Positions 54,673-64,000 are shown, counted from the stretch's first letter. The stretch is 64,000 nt of DNA from Solirubrobacter sp963848475 (GCA_963848475.1 CAWKDW010000021.1:566540-630539), one strand, 5' to 3'. Numbers and translations: made by a program. The notes: generated by a model from the sequence alone, not told the origin.

Positions 54673-57129
54673 TCAAGTGAAGGGCAGGTCCAGAGCGAAG
54701 ACGGCGGTGTCGTCCGCCTGCCCGCCGCACTGGAACGCGTTGAGCGCCGCGTCGACCGCCGCGACCGCCTGCTCGGCGCTGGAGACGCCGCGCAGCGCCT
54801 CGAACAGCCGCTGCTCACCGAAGCGCTCGTCGGCTCCCACGGTGTCGGTGACCCCGTCGCTGAAGAGCACCAGCACGTCGCCTTCGCGCAGCGTGACGCG
54901 ATCCGCGGTCCACCGGCTGTCTGTCCAGGCGCCGAGCATCGGGCCGAAGTCTCCGACCGCGCGGACCCGACCGCCGCGGACGAGCAGCGGCTGCGGGTGG
55001 CCGGCGCAGAACACCGACGCCGTCCGCGCGTCGGGCGTCAGGTGCACGAGCGCGACGGTGCACGGCGTCAGCTCGGCGCGCTGCGCGAGCCCCTGGTTGA
55101 GCTGTTCGAGAGCGGCGATCGGGTCGCCGAGCAGCATGCCCGCGGTGCGGAGCGTGTGCCTGGCCTGGCCGGTGAGCGCGGCCGCCTCCGCCCCTCGACC
55201 GGTGACATCGCCCACGAGCAGCATCCAGCCCGTCGGGGTCGGGAAGGCGTCATAGAAGTCGCCGCCGACGAGGTTCTCCTCGCCCGCGGGGCGATAGAGC
55301 GAGGCGAGCCGGAGCCCGTCGATCTTGGGCAGCTGCTCCGGCAGCAGCCCGCGCTGCAAGGTGGCGGCGATGTGCGAGCGCTCGCGGTAGAGCCGCGCGT
55401 TCTCGACCGCGGTGCCGGCGCGCCGCCCGAGCTCCTCCGCCAGTTCGAGATCCGCCTCGGCGAACCGGCGCCCGGACTCGGCGCTGATGAAGCTGATCAC
55501 GCCGATGCCGCGGCCGCCCGCGACCATCGGCACCAGCATCACCGCCTTCATGCCGACCGTCGCCAGCGCCGCGCGCCGTTCGGGGTCGTCGATCGTCGCG
55601 TCGAGCAGCTCATCGGTGATTCCGTTGATCAACTGCGAGCTGCCGTCGCGCATGACCTGAGCCGGACCGGTCGCAGCGTTCGCGTCGGTCGGGTAGCGGC
55701 CCTCGTACGCGCGGGCGAATTCGACCTTGTCCGGATCGCTGTGAGCCACGGCCACCGAGCGCAGGCGGCCGCCCTCGTCGGGCATCGTCACGCCGCACCA
55801 GTCGGCCAGCCGCGGCACCGAGAGCTGGGCGATCTTCGCCAGCGTCGGCTCGTAGTCGAGGGCGTCGGCGAGCACGGCGCTCACGTCGGCGAGAAAGCGC
55901 TGCGCGAGCTCGGCGCGCTTGACGTCGGTGATGTCCTCGATGACGTTGACGGCGAGCCGCGGCTCGCCCTCGCGGACCGGCACGGCGGTCGCCTTGACCA
56001 TCCGCCAGCGCTCCTCGCCGGTCCGGCGGTTGACGGCTCGCACCAGCAGCGGCTCGGGCGTTCGCCCCTCGATCACCTGACGGCCGGGCAACTGGTCCAG
56101 CCGCAGCGGCGAGCCGTCCTCGTTGAAGGACTCGTACGCGTCGACGATCTCGCGCATCGGGGTCGCCATCAGCTCCGCCCCGCTCGCGAAGCCCAGGGCG
56201 GCGGCGGCAGCGTCGTTGGCGTAGATCAGGGTGCCGCGCTCGTCCTGGATCGTGATCGCCTCGGCCAGCGTGTCGAGCGCGGTCGTGAGCTGGCGCTGGA
56301 GGATCTCGAGGTCGGCGAACAGGCCCGCGTTGTCGAGCGCGAGGCCGACACGGCCCGCCAGCAGCTCCGAGAGCTGCAGGTCGACGGGCGTGTAGGCGTG
56401 CGTGATCGCCAGCAGCGAGAGCGTCCCGATGTTGCGTCCGCGCGAGCGCAGCGGCACCCGGATGTGCGAGCGCTCGGCCAGCGATCGCAGGAACTGGTAG
56501 TCGGCCTCATCGCGGGCGTTGGCCCGCAGGTGGGCCTCGTCGACGTGCTCGGCCAGCAGCGGGCCTCTCGCGAGGAGTTCCTCCGGCGTGCCGGGGTTGC
56601 GATGCCGCAGGCGCTCCTCGATCGCCTCGGCGTCCGGGGTCGAAGCGATGACTCCGAGGCGCTCGACGCGCCCTGCACGCAGCACATCGATCACGCAGAC
56701 GTCGGCGAAGGCCGGCACCAGCAGGTCGCCGAAGCGCTCGACGACCTCCGGGATCGCGACCACCGAGTCGGCGATCTGGGCCGCGCCGCGCAGCAGCGCG
56801 AAGTGCTCCTGGTCGGCGACGAGCCTGCGCCTGGCCTGGGCGGACGCGATCGCGAACGCCCCGCCCGCGATCACGACCAGCAGGCGGACGTAGTAGTCGC
56901 TCGTCCCGTAGTTGTCGTTGTAGCCGCCGCTGAGGACCGCCGCGAAGATCGCGAACGCCGCCACGGCCGCGGTCCAGCGCGCGCTGGCGGCGAGCGCGGT
57001 CAGGAACGGCCCGATGACGATCGTCGCCGTGATGACGACGCCCTCCCACGCGGCGTCGAGATAAGAGAGGACGAAGATCAGCGCGGCGCCCAGGAGCACC
57101 GCGCCGAGGCCCTCAGGGCGAAGTCTCAC
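54673..57129 (-). CDS. Membrane-anchored SpoIIE/RsbU-type phosphatase (GAF-PAS-GAF-PP2C)
   Basis: 818 residues. Four N-terminal membrane helices (LGAVLLGAALIFVLSYL; VVITATIVIGPFLTALAA; AVAAFAIFAAVLSGG; LLVVIAGGAFAIASA). A GAF domain follows (about 105-285), then PAS (about 285-405; LAEAITIQDERGTLIYANDA) and a second GAF (about 410-590). The SpoIIE PP2C domain (about 600-815) carries VGGDFYDAFPTPTGWMLLVG, DVTGRGAEAAALTGQARHTL, VLFSDGVTDTVGADERFGE and QADDTAVFALDL. Metal-binding Asp residues are intact. Such phosphatases dephosphorylate STAS anti-anti-sigma factors. The STAS gene overlaps its start by four bases. Confidence 0.93.
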   Translation of the reverse strand: MRLRPEGLGAVLLGAALIFVLSYLDAAWEGVVITATIVIGPFLTALAASARWTAAVAAFAIFAAVLSGGYNDNYGTSDYYVRLLVVIAGGAFAIASAQARRRLVADQEHFALLRGAAQIADSVVAIPEVVERFGDLLVPAFADVCVIDVLRAGRVERLGVIASTPDAEAIEERLRHRNPGTPEELLARGPLLAEHVDEAHLRANARDEADYQFLRSLAERSHIRVPLRSRGRNIGTLSLLAITHAYTPVDLQLSELLAGRVGLALDNAGLFADLEILQRQLTTALDTLAEAITIQDERGTLIYANDAAAAALGFASGAELMATPMREIVDAYESFNEDGSPLRLDQLPGRQVIEGRTPEPLLVRAVNRRTGEERWRMVKATAVPVREGEPRLAVNVIEDITDVKRAELAQRFLADVSAVLADALDYEPTLAKIAQLSVPRLADWCGVTMPDEGGRLRSVAVAHSDPDKVEFARAYEGRYPTDANAATGPAQVMRDGSSQLINGITDELLDATIDDPERRAALATVGMKAVMLVPMVAGGRGIGVISFISAESGRRFAEADLELAEELGRRAGTAVENARLYRERSHIAATLQRGLLPEQLPKIDGLRLASLYRPAGEENLVGGDFYDAFPTPTGWMLLVGDVTGRGAEAAALTGQARHTLRTAGMLLGDPIAALEQLNQGLAQRAELTPCTVALVHLTPDARTASVFCAGHPQPLLVRGGRVRAVGDFGPMLGAWTDSRWTADRVTLREGDVLVLFSDGVTDTVGADERFGEQRLFEALRGVSSAEQAVAAVDAALNAFQCGGQADDTAVFALDLPFT

Positions 57130-57461
57130 CCGCCCGGCGGCTGATCGAGCATCGTCATCCGGTCGTCGAGGCCCACGAGATCGAACACCCGCTGCACCTC
57201 GCTGGGTCCGCGCACGATCGCGAGCGTGGCGCCGTCCGCCTCGAGCGCCCGCACGCTGTGCACGACGAGCCGCAACCCGGCCGAGTCCATGAAGGTCACC
57301 TCGCGCAGGTCGAGCACGACCCGCGTCGCCTCGGTGGCGGCGGCGTCGATCTCCGCCTGCAGCAACTCGACGGTCGCGAGGTCGATCTCGCCCGTGGGAA
57401 CCACCACGACCGCGCCATCGGCGCGGCGACGCGTCACCGAGAAGTCCGGCGGGAGTTGCAC
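57126..57461 (-). CDS. STAS-domain anti-sigma factor antagonist
   Basis: 111 residues from a GTG at 57461. STAS fold: GAVVVVPTGEIDLATVELLQ, RVVLDLREVTFMDSAGLRLV (phosphorylatable Ser in the DSAGL loop), LAIVRGPSEVQRVFDLVGL. Partner-switching: the unphosphorylated form frees a sigma factor by binding an anti-sigma kinase; the SpoIIE gene immediately downstream is its likely phosphatase. The two genes overlap by four bases. The HATPase protein at 61494 may be the kinase. Confidence 0.93.
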   Translation of the reverse strand: MQLPPDFSVTRRRADGAVVVVPTGEIDLATVELLQAEIDAAATEATRVVLDLREVTFMDSAGLRLVVHSVRALEADGATLAIVRGPSEVQRVFDLVGLDDRMTMLDQPPGG

Positions 57462-57866
57462 GGCCGCGATCTTGTCACGTCTCCGGGCGGCATCGCTCGA
57501 CTACCGCTCATGAGAGGACGACCCGACGCATATGAACGGCCGCCGCGAGCGCACGGTGCCCGAATCCCCGTCGTGCCCCATTGCGCCGCCGATTCCCGCC
57601 GCGGGTGTTCAAACCCTGACCCGCTCGATGCTTCAGGCGCAACACGCGAGCGACCGACAAGGCCCTCGCGTACGCGGACGCGCACAGTGCGCCGGCGGGC
57701 GGCGGGGCCGGCGGAGGTCAGTCGCGAGGCGCAGCCGACGCTCGGTACGCAGGCGGTGGGCCCACTGCGCTCGAGCGAGCTCGCCGAGCGCACCTCGACC
57801 ACCGAGGGCTAGGTGCGCGAATGGTGCAACGCCCAGGCCGCCGGCGCTCGCACCGGCCGGTGCGTG
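57462..57866. other. Region without a recognisable intact gene
   Basis: About 400 bases between the STAS gene and the methyltransferase remnant. Open frames here are Arg/Ala/Pro-rich and match nothing I recognise. It may hold eroded upstream parts of the methyltransferase. No hairpin or repeat was seen. Confidence 0.4.
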
Positions 57867-58137
57867 GATGATCGTTCAATCGCGCGCCGGCGATCGCGTC
57901 GCGGACAACCTCAACCCGGTCGGCCGCGCCTACTACACGTTCTCGACGATGCTCTGGACCCCCAGTTCGCTGTCACGGGAGGGCGGCTTGGCGCTCGCCG
58001 TGCAGGCCGGCCCGGCGCGCCTGGAGAAGGTGCTCGCCACCGCCGGGTTCACGCGCGTGCGCATCGCCGCGGAGACGCCGTTACCCGTCCGAGCAGCATC
58101 CACCGATCCTAATGCGCCACCGGAGATGGCCGCGTGA
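57867..58137 (+). pseudogene. C-terminal remnant of a SAM-dependent methyltransferase
   Basis: The segment AGDRVADNLNPVGRAYYTFS, TMLWTPSSLSREGGLALAVQ, AGPARLEKVLATAGFTRVRI, AAETPLPV matches the C-terminal end of a class I methyltransferase family. Those proteins typically read DNLNPVGR, STMICTP/SLSQE, and end AAETPFN. The SAM-binding domain (about 250 residues) is missing, and the normal C-terminal end is replaced by an unrelated tail (RAASTDPNAPPEMAA). It is probably a deletion remnant. Confidence 0.5.
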
Positions 58138-58182
58138 AATGCTCCAGGCACGACGCACGTCCCGTCGGTCGGAGGAGGAAAG

Positions 58183-61100
58183 ATGAACGAACGAGTGCTC
58201 TTGAGCGCCGCCGTCGCCACGGCAGCGCTCGCGTTCGGCCCGGCGTCCGCGGTCGCGGCACCCGCCACGGACGGGCCAGGAGCGATGTCGCACTTCGATC
58301 TTGCGCGCAAGGACTGCGTGGGTACGGCGCGCAACGACCGCTCGAAAGTCTGGTTCACCGTCGCCGACGGGGTGCTCAGCGACGTCTATTACCCGACGAA
58401 CGACAACACGGAGAACGAGACGCTCCAGTACGTCGTCACCGACGGCGCCACGTTCACGGACCTGCAGACGCGTGACATGACCTACAGCGTCCAGGCGCTC
58501 GACAGCCGGGCGCTGACGTGCCGGGTGACGGCCAAGGCCAAGAGCGGGCGCTACCGGATCGTGACCGACTACCTGACCGACCCGGACCGACCGACGGTCA
58601 TCCTGCACTCGCGTTTCGAGGCCCTGCGCGGGCGCACCAAGGACTACCGCGTCTACGTCCGCTTCGACCCGACGCTCAACGGCAACGGCGGCGGCGCCCC
58701 CGAGAACGCCGGCGCCGACGCCGGCACGGTCGCCCGCGACCGCGACCACACGTTGCTGATCGGCTCCGACCCGGTGACCGCCACGATCGCGGCCAACCGC
58801 GACTACGCGCAGCCCGTCTACTCCGCGCTCGATGCCGACGAGCCGTTCGAGCAGGTCTCCAACGGCTATGCCGGCGCCGCCAGCGACGGTCTCAAGCAGC
58901 TCGACACGGCGCGCAAGCTCACCACCACCTACACCGATGCCGCCCCCGGCAACCTGGTCCAGACCGCGCGGATCGACCTCGGCCGCGGCGGGACGTTCAC
59001 GCTCGCGCTCGGCTTCGGCGCTACGCAATCCGCCGCGATCGGCGCCGCCCGCGGCACGCTGCGCGAGCCGCTGTGGCTGACCGCGCTCGAGTATCTCGTC
59101 GGCTGGCACAAGTACACCCACGACCTCGTCGAGCCGAAGCGCCCCAAGGGCGTCAGCCGCGACGACTGGGACGAGCTGCTCGACGAGTACTACCTGAGCG
59201 CCAACTACGTCCGCGCGGCCACGGACAAGACGTTCGCGGGCGCCACCGCCGCGGCGCTCGCCTCCCCGTGGGGCCAGGCGGTCGAGGCGGGCCGCAACAA
59301 CCTCACCTACTTCGGCTCCTATCGGGAGGTCTTCGCGCGTGACCTCTACGAGGCCTGGACCGCCGCGTTCCAGGCCGGCGACAAGGACCTCGCGCGCGAC
59401 ATGACCCGCTTCCTGTTCGAGCGCCAGCAACAGCCGGACGGCTCGATGCCGCGCAACAGCCTCGCCAACGGCAAGCCGGCGCCCGACACCTTCGGCACCC
59501 AGCTCGACGAGTGCTCCTACCCGCTGATCATGGCGCTCGCCGTCGGGCTCACGGGTCGCGACTACTACAAGGACCACATCCGCCCGGCGGCGAACTTCGT
59601 CGCCGCGCACGGCCCGACCTTCGGCAACGAGCGCTGGGAGGAGCAGGGCGGCTACTCGCCCTCGACGATCTCCGCCGAGATCGCCGGGCTGCTCGCCGCG
59701 GCGCGGATCGCCGACATCAACGGCGACCGCGACAGCGCCGCCGTCTGGCGCGGCGTCGCCGATCAGTTCCAGCGCAATCTGAAGACGTGGACGCTGACCA
59801 CCAACGGTCCGCTGAGCCCGAAGCCGTACTTCATCCGGCTCTCGAAGACCGGCGATCCGAACGCGGCGATCGTCTACAACGTCGGCAACGGCGGCCCGGA
59901 TCTCGATCAGCGCGCGGTCATCGACGCGGGCTTCCTCGAGTACGCCCGGCTCGGCCTGATGCCGTCCGACGATGCCGATCTCGTCCGCTCGCTGGCCGTG
60001 GTGGACGCGACGATCAAGCGTCCCACCGCCTCCGGCGACGGCTTCCTGCGCTACAACGGCGACGGCTACGGGGACGGCACGAGCGACGGCCATCCGTGGG
60101 CGCCGTCGAACAAGGGCACCGGGCACGTCTGGCCGGTGCTCGGCGGCGAGCGCGGCCAGTGGGAGCTCAGCCAGGGCAAGGTCTCCTCCGCCGTCTCGCG
60201 GCTGCGCGCGATGGCCGCGATGGGCTCCGGCGTCGGCCTGATCCCCGAGCAGGCGTGGGACGCGCCCGACCTCGCGCGTTCGCCGTTCGGCACCGATCCG
60301 ACGATCGCGTCGATCGGCTTCCAGAGCGGCAAGCCGGCCGGCTCGGCCTCGGCGCTGACGTGGTCGGCGGCCGGGTTCGTGCGGCTGATGACGAACCTCG
60401 GCGCCGACGAGGAGCTCGACCGCCCGGCCTACACGTACGACCGCTACGTCCGCAACCGCCAGGGGACGACGACGCTCAACGTCACCGCCCCGGCCGACCG
60501 CACCGCGGCGACGAACTCGGTCACCGTCACCGGCACCTCAGCTGCCCGGCAACACGATCGCGATCACCGCCGTCAACCAGGACGACAACACGTCGCTCAC
60601 GCGCTCGGCGACCGTGGGCAGTTCGGGCGCGTTCAGCGTCGACGTCCCGCTCACCGGCGGGACCACCGTGATCAACATCGTCGCCACCGACCGCAAGGGC
60701 GGGACCGCGCGTGCGGTCCGCACCGTGATCTGGGACCTGGTGCCCGGCACGCTGCTGTTCGGCACCGACGACCCCGACGGCGACGACCACGGCCCCGGCA
60801 ACTACGCCTATCCGACCTCGAGCGACTTCAAGCCCGGCGCGTATGACCTGCAGCGCTTCGAGGTCTACGACACGGGCGACCAGATCGTCTTCCGCGTGCG
60901 CACGCGTGATCTGACGCCGACCTTCGGCAACCCGTTCGGCGCGCAGCTGATCGACGTCTACGTCCACATCCCCGGCGCGGCCCCGACCTCCACGGCGGCC
61001 GCGTTCCCGCAGCGCAACTACACGACGGCGCCATGGGCCAAGCGGATCGAGATCCAGGGCTTCGGCCAGCAGTACGTGGACGCGAGCGGCGCCACGCTCG

Positions 61101-61420
61101 GGCAGGTGACGAGCAAGGCCAACGACATCTCGCGCTTCATCACGTTCAGCGTGAGCAAGGCGAGCCTCGGCACGCCCGGTCCCGGTTGGGGCTTCACGGT
61201 CGTGCTGACCGGCCAGGACGGCTTCAGCCCCGACCAGGCGCGCGGGTTCCAGGCGACGCCCGAGGGCTACCAGTTCGGGGTCTGCGCGACCGCCAGCAGC
61301 GATGCCCACTGCACGGTCGACCCGGGCACCGTGCCAAAGGCGATGGACACGCTCACCGCCCCGGGTGAGCTCGACTACACGCTGCACCCGGTGGTCCTTT
61401 CACCGGTGACGGTGCCGTAG
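58183..61420 (+). CDS. Secreted GH15 glucodextranase/glucoamylase-like enzyme, frameshifted once
   Basis: 1078 residues after correction, from an ATG behind GGAGGAGGAAAG. Signal peptide (SAAVATAALAFGPASAVA), an N-terminal beta domain (LARKDCVGTARNDRSKVWFT), then the GH15 alpha/alpha barrel. Its catalytic acids are in ERWEEQGGYSPSTISAEIAG (general acid) and GTGHVWPVLGGERGQWEL (general base). A beta domain and a C-terminal glucodextranase-type module follow (TDDPDGDDHGPGNYAYP, FKPGAYDLQRFEVYDTGDQI). This order matches Arthrobacter glucodextranase. Likely exo-hydrolysis of alpha-1,6 or alpha-1,4 glucans outside the cell. The break near 60540 needs one base removed, giving 1079 codons. A 12-bp hairpin follows. 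Confidence 0.92.
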
Positions 61421-61430
61421 GGAACCGCAT

Positions 61431-61460
61431 GGCGGGCCGCCCTCCAACGGGCGGCCCGCC
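61431..61460 (+). terminator. Perfect 12-bp hairpin after the GH15 gene
   Basis: GGCGGGCCGCCC, loop TCCAAC, GGGCGGCCCGCC. It lies ten bases after the stop and no T-run follows. It also lies downstream of the convergent HATPase-GAF-PAS gene. Confidence 0.7.
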
Positions 61461-61493
61461 GCGAAGGTCATCCGATGCGGCCGGGGCCCTTGT

Positions 61494-62868
61494 CTAGCGC
61501 GAATGCGTGACGTCCTCGATGATGTTCACCGCGAGCTGCTCGTCGCCGTCGTCGAGCAGCGTCGCCTTCGTCAGCAGCCACGACTCGCTCCCGCTCGCGC
61601 GATGCACCGAGCGCGTCAGCAGCGGCGGGGCGTCGAGGCCCGCGAGCAGCCGGACCGACGGCAGGTCCTCGTAGCCCACCGCACCGCCGTCGGCGTCGAA
61701 GATGTCAAAGCGCGCCGCGAGCTCGGGCGCGGGGGTGGAGAGCAGCTCGTCGGAGGTCGCGGACCCGAGCAGCCGCGCCGCGGCGTCGTTGGCGTAGACC
61801 AACCGCCCGCTCGTGTCCTGGACGGTGACGGCCTCGCCGAGCACGTCGAGGATCCGCTCGAAGCGCCGGCGGGTGCGCCGTAGGTCGGAGATCAGCTGCG
61901 TGGTGACGAGCGCGTGCGCGGCGCGCTCGCCGACCGCGCGAAGGGTGTCGAGCAGCTCCGCAGCCGGCTTGCCGCGCCCGGGCCGCACGCCGAAGTGCAG
62001 CAGGCCGAGCTTGCGGCCGTCGGCGGCGAGCGGGATCACGACCCACCAGCGGATGCCGGTCGCCTCCATCTCGCGCGCGTCCTCGTCGGTCGTGGTGATC
62101 CGCGCGATGTGCTCGGGCGTGAGCTCGACGACCTGCGTGCTGCCGTCGTCGATGGCCTGGCGGGCGGCGGACTGCGGCGCGTCGGTCCGGGGCTTGAGGT
62201 TGGTCAGCCACGCGGACTGGCGCGCGCCGTCCGGGCCGTCGATGCGCCCGGCGAAGCGCTGCGGGCGGCCGTCGGGGTCCATCACGTCGAGCGCGCAGGC
62301 GTCGGCAAGACCGGGGACGAGCAGGTCCACGAGGCGCTCGACGCCCTCCCCCGGCCACGTCCCCTCGACGGTCCGCGCGACCTCCTCCAGCAACTCCGCC
62401 TGGCGCGGCGGGCGGCGCGCCGGCCCGCGGACCCCGGGCGCGGCGAAGGTCATCGTGATCACGGTCCCGCCGCCGGAGCGGCGCGTGCATGTCCATCGCC
62501 GTGGTCAGCGAGGCGATCGTCGGCAGGCCGAGCCCGAGCCCGGGCGAGTCCGTCCGCGGCTGCATCCCGCGGCCGTCGTCGGTCACGATCACGACCAACT
62601 CGTCGGGCGCCGCCTGGATCTGGGCCCGGACGGTGCCCGGCGCACGATCGATGAAGGCGTGCACGACGGAGTTGGTGACCGCCTCGGTGACGGCCAGCGC
62701 GAGGTCCACCAGCAGCGCCTGATCGGCGCCGCGCTCACGCGCGAATTCGCGCACCCCGCCGCGGATCGTGCTCACCGTGCCCGGCTCGGCCGGGAGGTCC
62801 CATACGGCGTGCGATTCGAGCGCTCGCGACGGCGCGGCCGCGTCGTCGTCGCACACCGGTCCAAGCAT
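61494..62868 (-). CDS. RsbW-like HATPase fused to GAF and PAS domains, frameshifted once
   Basis: 457 residues after correction, from the ATG at 62868. An anti-sigma-kinase-type HATPase domain (about 25-130; DLALAVTEAVTNSVVHAF N-box, VVIVTDDGRGM, GLGLGLPTIASLTTAMD) is followed by GAF (about 150-325) and PAS (about 330-455; LGEAVTVQDTSGRLVYANDA). It stops right after VNIIEDVTHSR. The GAF-PAS part is visibly paralogous to that of the SpoIIE protein at 54673 (same YANDAAA and NVIEDIT/NIIEDVT landmarks) but lacks the phosphatase. The break near 62478 needs one C removed (458 codons). It may be the kinase partner of the STAS protein. The stop of the YccF-DUF3105 gene lies 11 bases upstream. Confidence 0.85.
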
Positions 62869-62879
62869 CCCCGACGAGT

Positions 62880-63956
62880 CTAGGGGACGACCTCGGGCCC
62901 CTTGTCCACATACTTGTCGCGGAAGGCGCGCAGCGCGTCGAAGACCTTGTCGTTCATCTCGGGGCAGCCGAGCAGCTGCCCCCAGGCGGTGGCGGCCACG
63001 GCGAACGGCATCTGCGTGTCGTTCTGAAAGAGCAGCATGTGGTAGCCGCTGTCGAGCTCGTCGACCAGCTTCTCGAAGCGGGAGATGGTCTCCGGCGCCG
63101 TGCCGGGCCTGTACTGCAGCTCGATCCGGCCGTGCTCGAGCGCGTGGACGAGCTTGCCGAGCTCCGGCGTGGTGCCGGCCGCGTAGACGCCGTCCTGGTA
63201 CCACTCGGGGAAGTGCGTGCCCGAGGTCGGCGGGTTCGACCGGTAGTCGTTGATCGTGAAGTGCCTGGGATCGTGCGCCACGCCCTCGTCGGGCGGGCTC
63301 GAGAGCGTGCAGCCGGCGGCCTTGGCCGCGGCGGTCAGGGACTTGATCTTGACCGCCGGCAGCTTCTCGACCGCCCCGGGTGTGGCGGTCGGCGTCTGCG
63401 CCGGGGCGGCCGGAGCGGAGGCGAACGGCGTCTCGACCGGAGCCGCCGCCGAGGGCTCGTCAGTTGCGATCCACACGCCCAAGCCGACGAACCCCACCAC
63501 GAGCAGCACGGAGAGCATCCCGGCGAGCATTGACCTCAGCACGGCGGCGCAGCCTAGAGGCGCGATGCCGTAGCGGTCGAGTTGATCGACGTCGACGATC
63601 TCACGGCCGAACGGCGTCAGCGACACCGGGATCAGCTTGAAGTTCGCCAGACCCAGCGGGATCCCGATGATCGTGATGCACATCGCGATCCCGCTGACCA
63701 GGTGACCGAGCGCGAGCCACCAGCCCGCGAGCACGATCCAGATGACGTTGCCGATCATCGATCCCGCGCCCGCGCCGGGCTTCTTGACGATCGTGCGGCC
63801 GAACGGCCAGAGGCAGAACAGCGCCATCCGCGCCGACGCCACCCCGAACGGGATCGTGATGATCAGGATGAACATCACCAGCGCCGCGATGGCGTAGCCG
63901 AGGGCGACGAAGAGGCCGCCGAAGACGAGCCAGATGATGTTCAGCAGCAGGCGCAT
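62880..63956 (-). CDS. YccF-type membrane domain fused to DUF3105
   Basis: 358 residues. Residues 1-120 form a YccF-like membrane domain (LLLNIIWLVFGGLFVALGYA, LFCLWPFGRTIVKKPG, IGNVIWIVLAGWWLALGHLV, GIPLGLANFKLIPVSLTPFG). A further helix (about 140-165; GMLSVLLVVGFVGLGVWIAT) and an Ala/Pro/Thr linker lead to a DUF3105 domain (about 205-358). Its motifs are HFTINDYRSNPPTSGTHFPE, LVHALEHGRIELQYRP and CPEMNDKVFDALRAFRDKY. DUF3105 is normally a separate membrane-anchored protein of unknown function. The frame is continuous, so this reads as a genuine fusion unless an indel hides a stop near residue 130. A TAAGGT-N7-ATG box supports the start. Confidence 0.85.
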   Translation of the reverse strand: MRLLLNIIWLVFGGLFVALGYAIAALVMFILIITIPFGVASARMALFCLWPFGRTIVKKPGAGAGSMIGNVIWIVLAGWWLALGHLVSGIAMCITIIGIPLGLANFKLIPVSLTPFGREIVDVDQLDRYGIAPLGCAAVLRSMLAGMLSVLLVVGFVGLGVWIATDEPSAAAPVETPFASAPAAPAQTPTATPGAVEKLPAVKIKSLTAAAKAAGCTLSSPPDEGVAHDPRHFTINDYRSNPPTSGTHFPEWYQDGVYAAGTTPELGKLVHALEHGRIELQYRPGTAPETISRFEKLVDELDSGYHMLLFQNDTQMPFAVAATAWGQLLGCPEMNDKVFDALRAFRDKYVDKGPEVVP

Positions 63957-63969
63957 CCATCCGACCTTA
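63957..63969 (-). promoter_or_regulatory. Leaderless-type promoter, TAAGGT-N7-ATG
   Basis: Minus strand TAAGGT (63969-63964), seven bases, ATG at 63956 of the YccF-DUF3105 gene. The HATPase gene follows on the same transcript. Confidence 0.45.
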
Positions 63970-64000
63970 TCCGGCCGTCGCGTCCTCCGTGGCCGTGATC

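Noticed and set aside
58081..60126. Long antisense open frame (about 680 codons) opposite the GH15 gene
   Set aside because: It is Arg/Val/Gly-rich without recognisable motifs and is complementary to conserved GH15 catalytic sequence; long antisense frames are expected at this GC content.

Overview
This window is high-GC DNA with dense, operon-organised genes and many secreted proteins. Gene content suggests an actinobacterium, and my inference is class Thermoleophilia (Solirubrobacter/Conexibacter-like). Supporting features are the DUF1501/DUF1800 pair, a ROK regulator beside xylBA, a DUF5519 protein, a PucR-type regulator with separate proline and P5C dehydrogenases, and start codons sitting 6-7 nt behind TANNNT -10 boxes. 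No rRNA, tRNA, CRISPR array, phage or transposon was recognised.

Layout. 1-3.2 kb: DUF1501/DUF1800 secreted pair and a small secreted protein. 3.2-10 kb: ROK regulator, a secreted ThuA-domain protein, and xylBA. 10-17.6 kb, divergent from xylB: a seven-gene polyol/sugar catabolic operon (FAD oxidase, two TIM-barrel isomerases, Tm-1-like protein, creatininase-family hydrolase, DeoR regulator, Gfo/Idh/MocA dehydrogenase) that resembles the Thermotoga-type inositol route. 17.6-21.4 kb: small proteins, an MDR reductase and a secreted M1 aminopeptidase. 21.4-27 kb: acyl-CoA catabolism (carboxyltransferase, biotin carboxylase, acyl-CoA dehydrogenase) with a divergent TetR regulator. 27-36 kb: secreted amidase, acyl-CoA synthetase, EAL protein and LVIVD-type secreted protein. 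36-45 kb: zwf, MBL hydrolase, class II aldolase with a four-carbon acid-sugar kinase, and proline degradation. 45-50 kb: subtilisin, HxlR/MFS pair, acyltransferase and patatin, all but the patatin badly frameshifted. 51-64 kb: metzincin protease, a SpoIIE/STAS/HATPase partner-switching set, a glucodextranase-like GH15 enzyme and a YccF-DUF3105 protein.

Two things stand out. First, four unrelated secreted proteins (ThuA, amidase, LVIVD-type, metzincin) end in the same 126-141 residue C-terminal module, which stops immediately after a KTLTFTLSTT-x-P motif. It behaves like a shared surface-targeting or docking domain and is the best candidate here for an undescribed system. Second, at least 25 apparent single-base frameshifts occur. 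Nearly all those resolved exactly are one extra C or G in a short C/G run, and after removing them the gene lengths become multiples of three. They look like insertion-type assembly errors, so most frameshifted genes should be regarded as probably intact in the organism.
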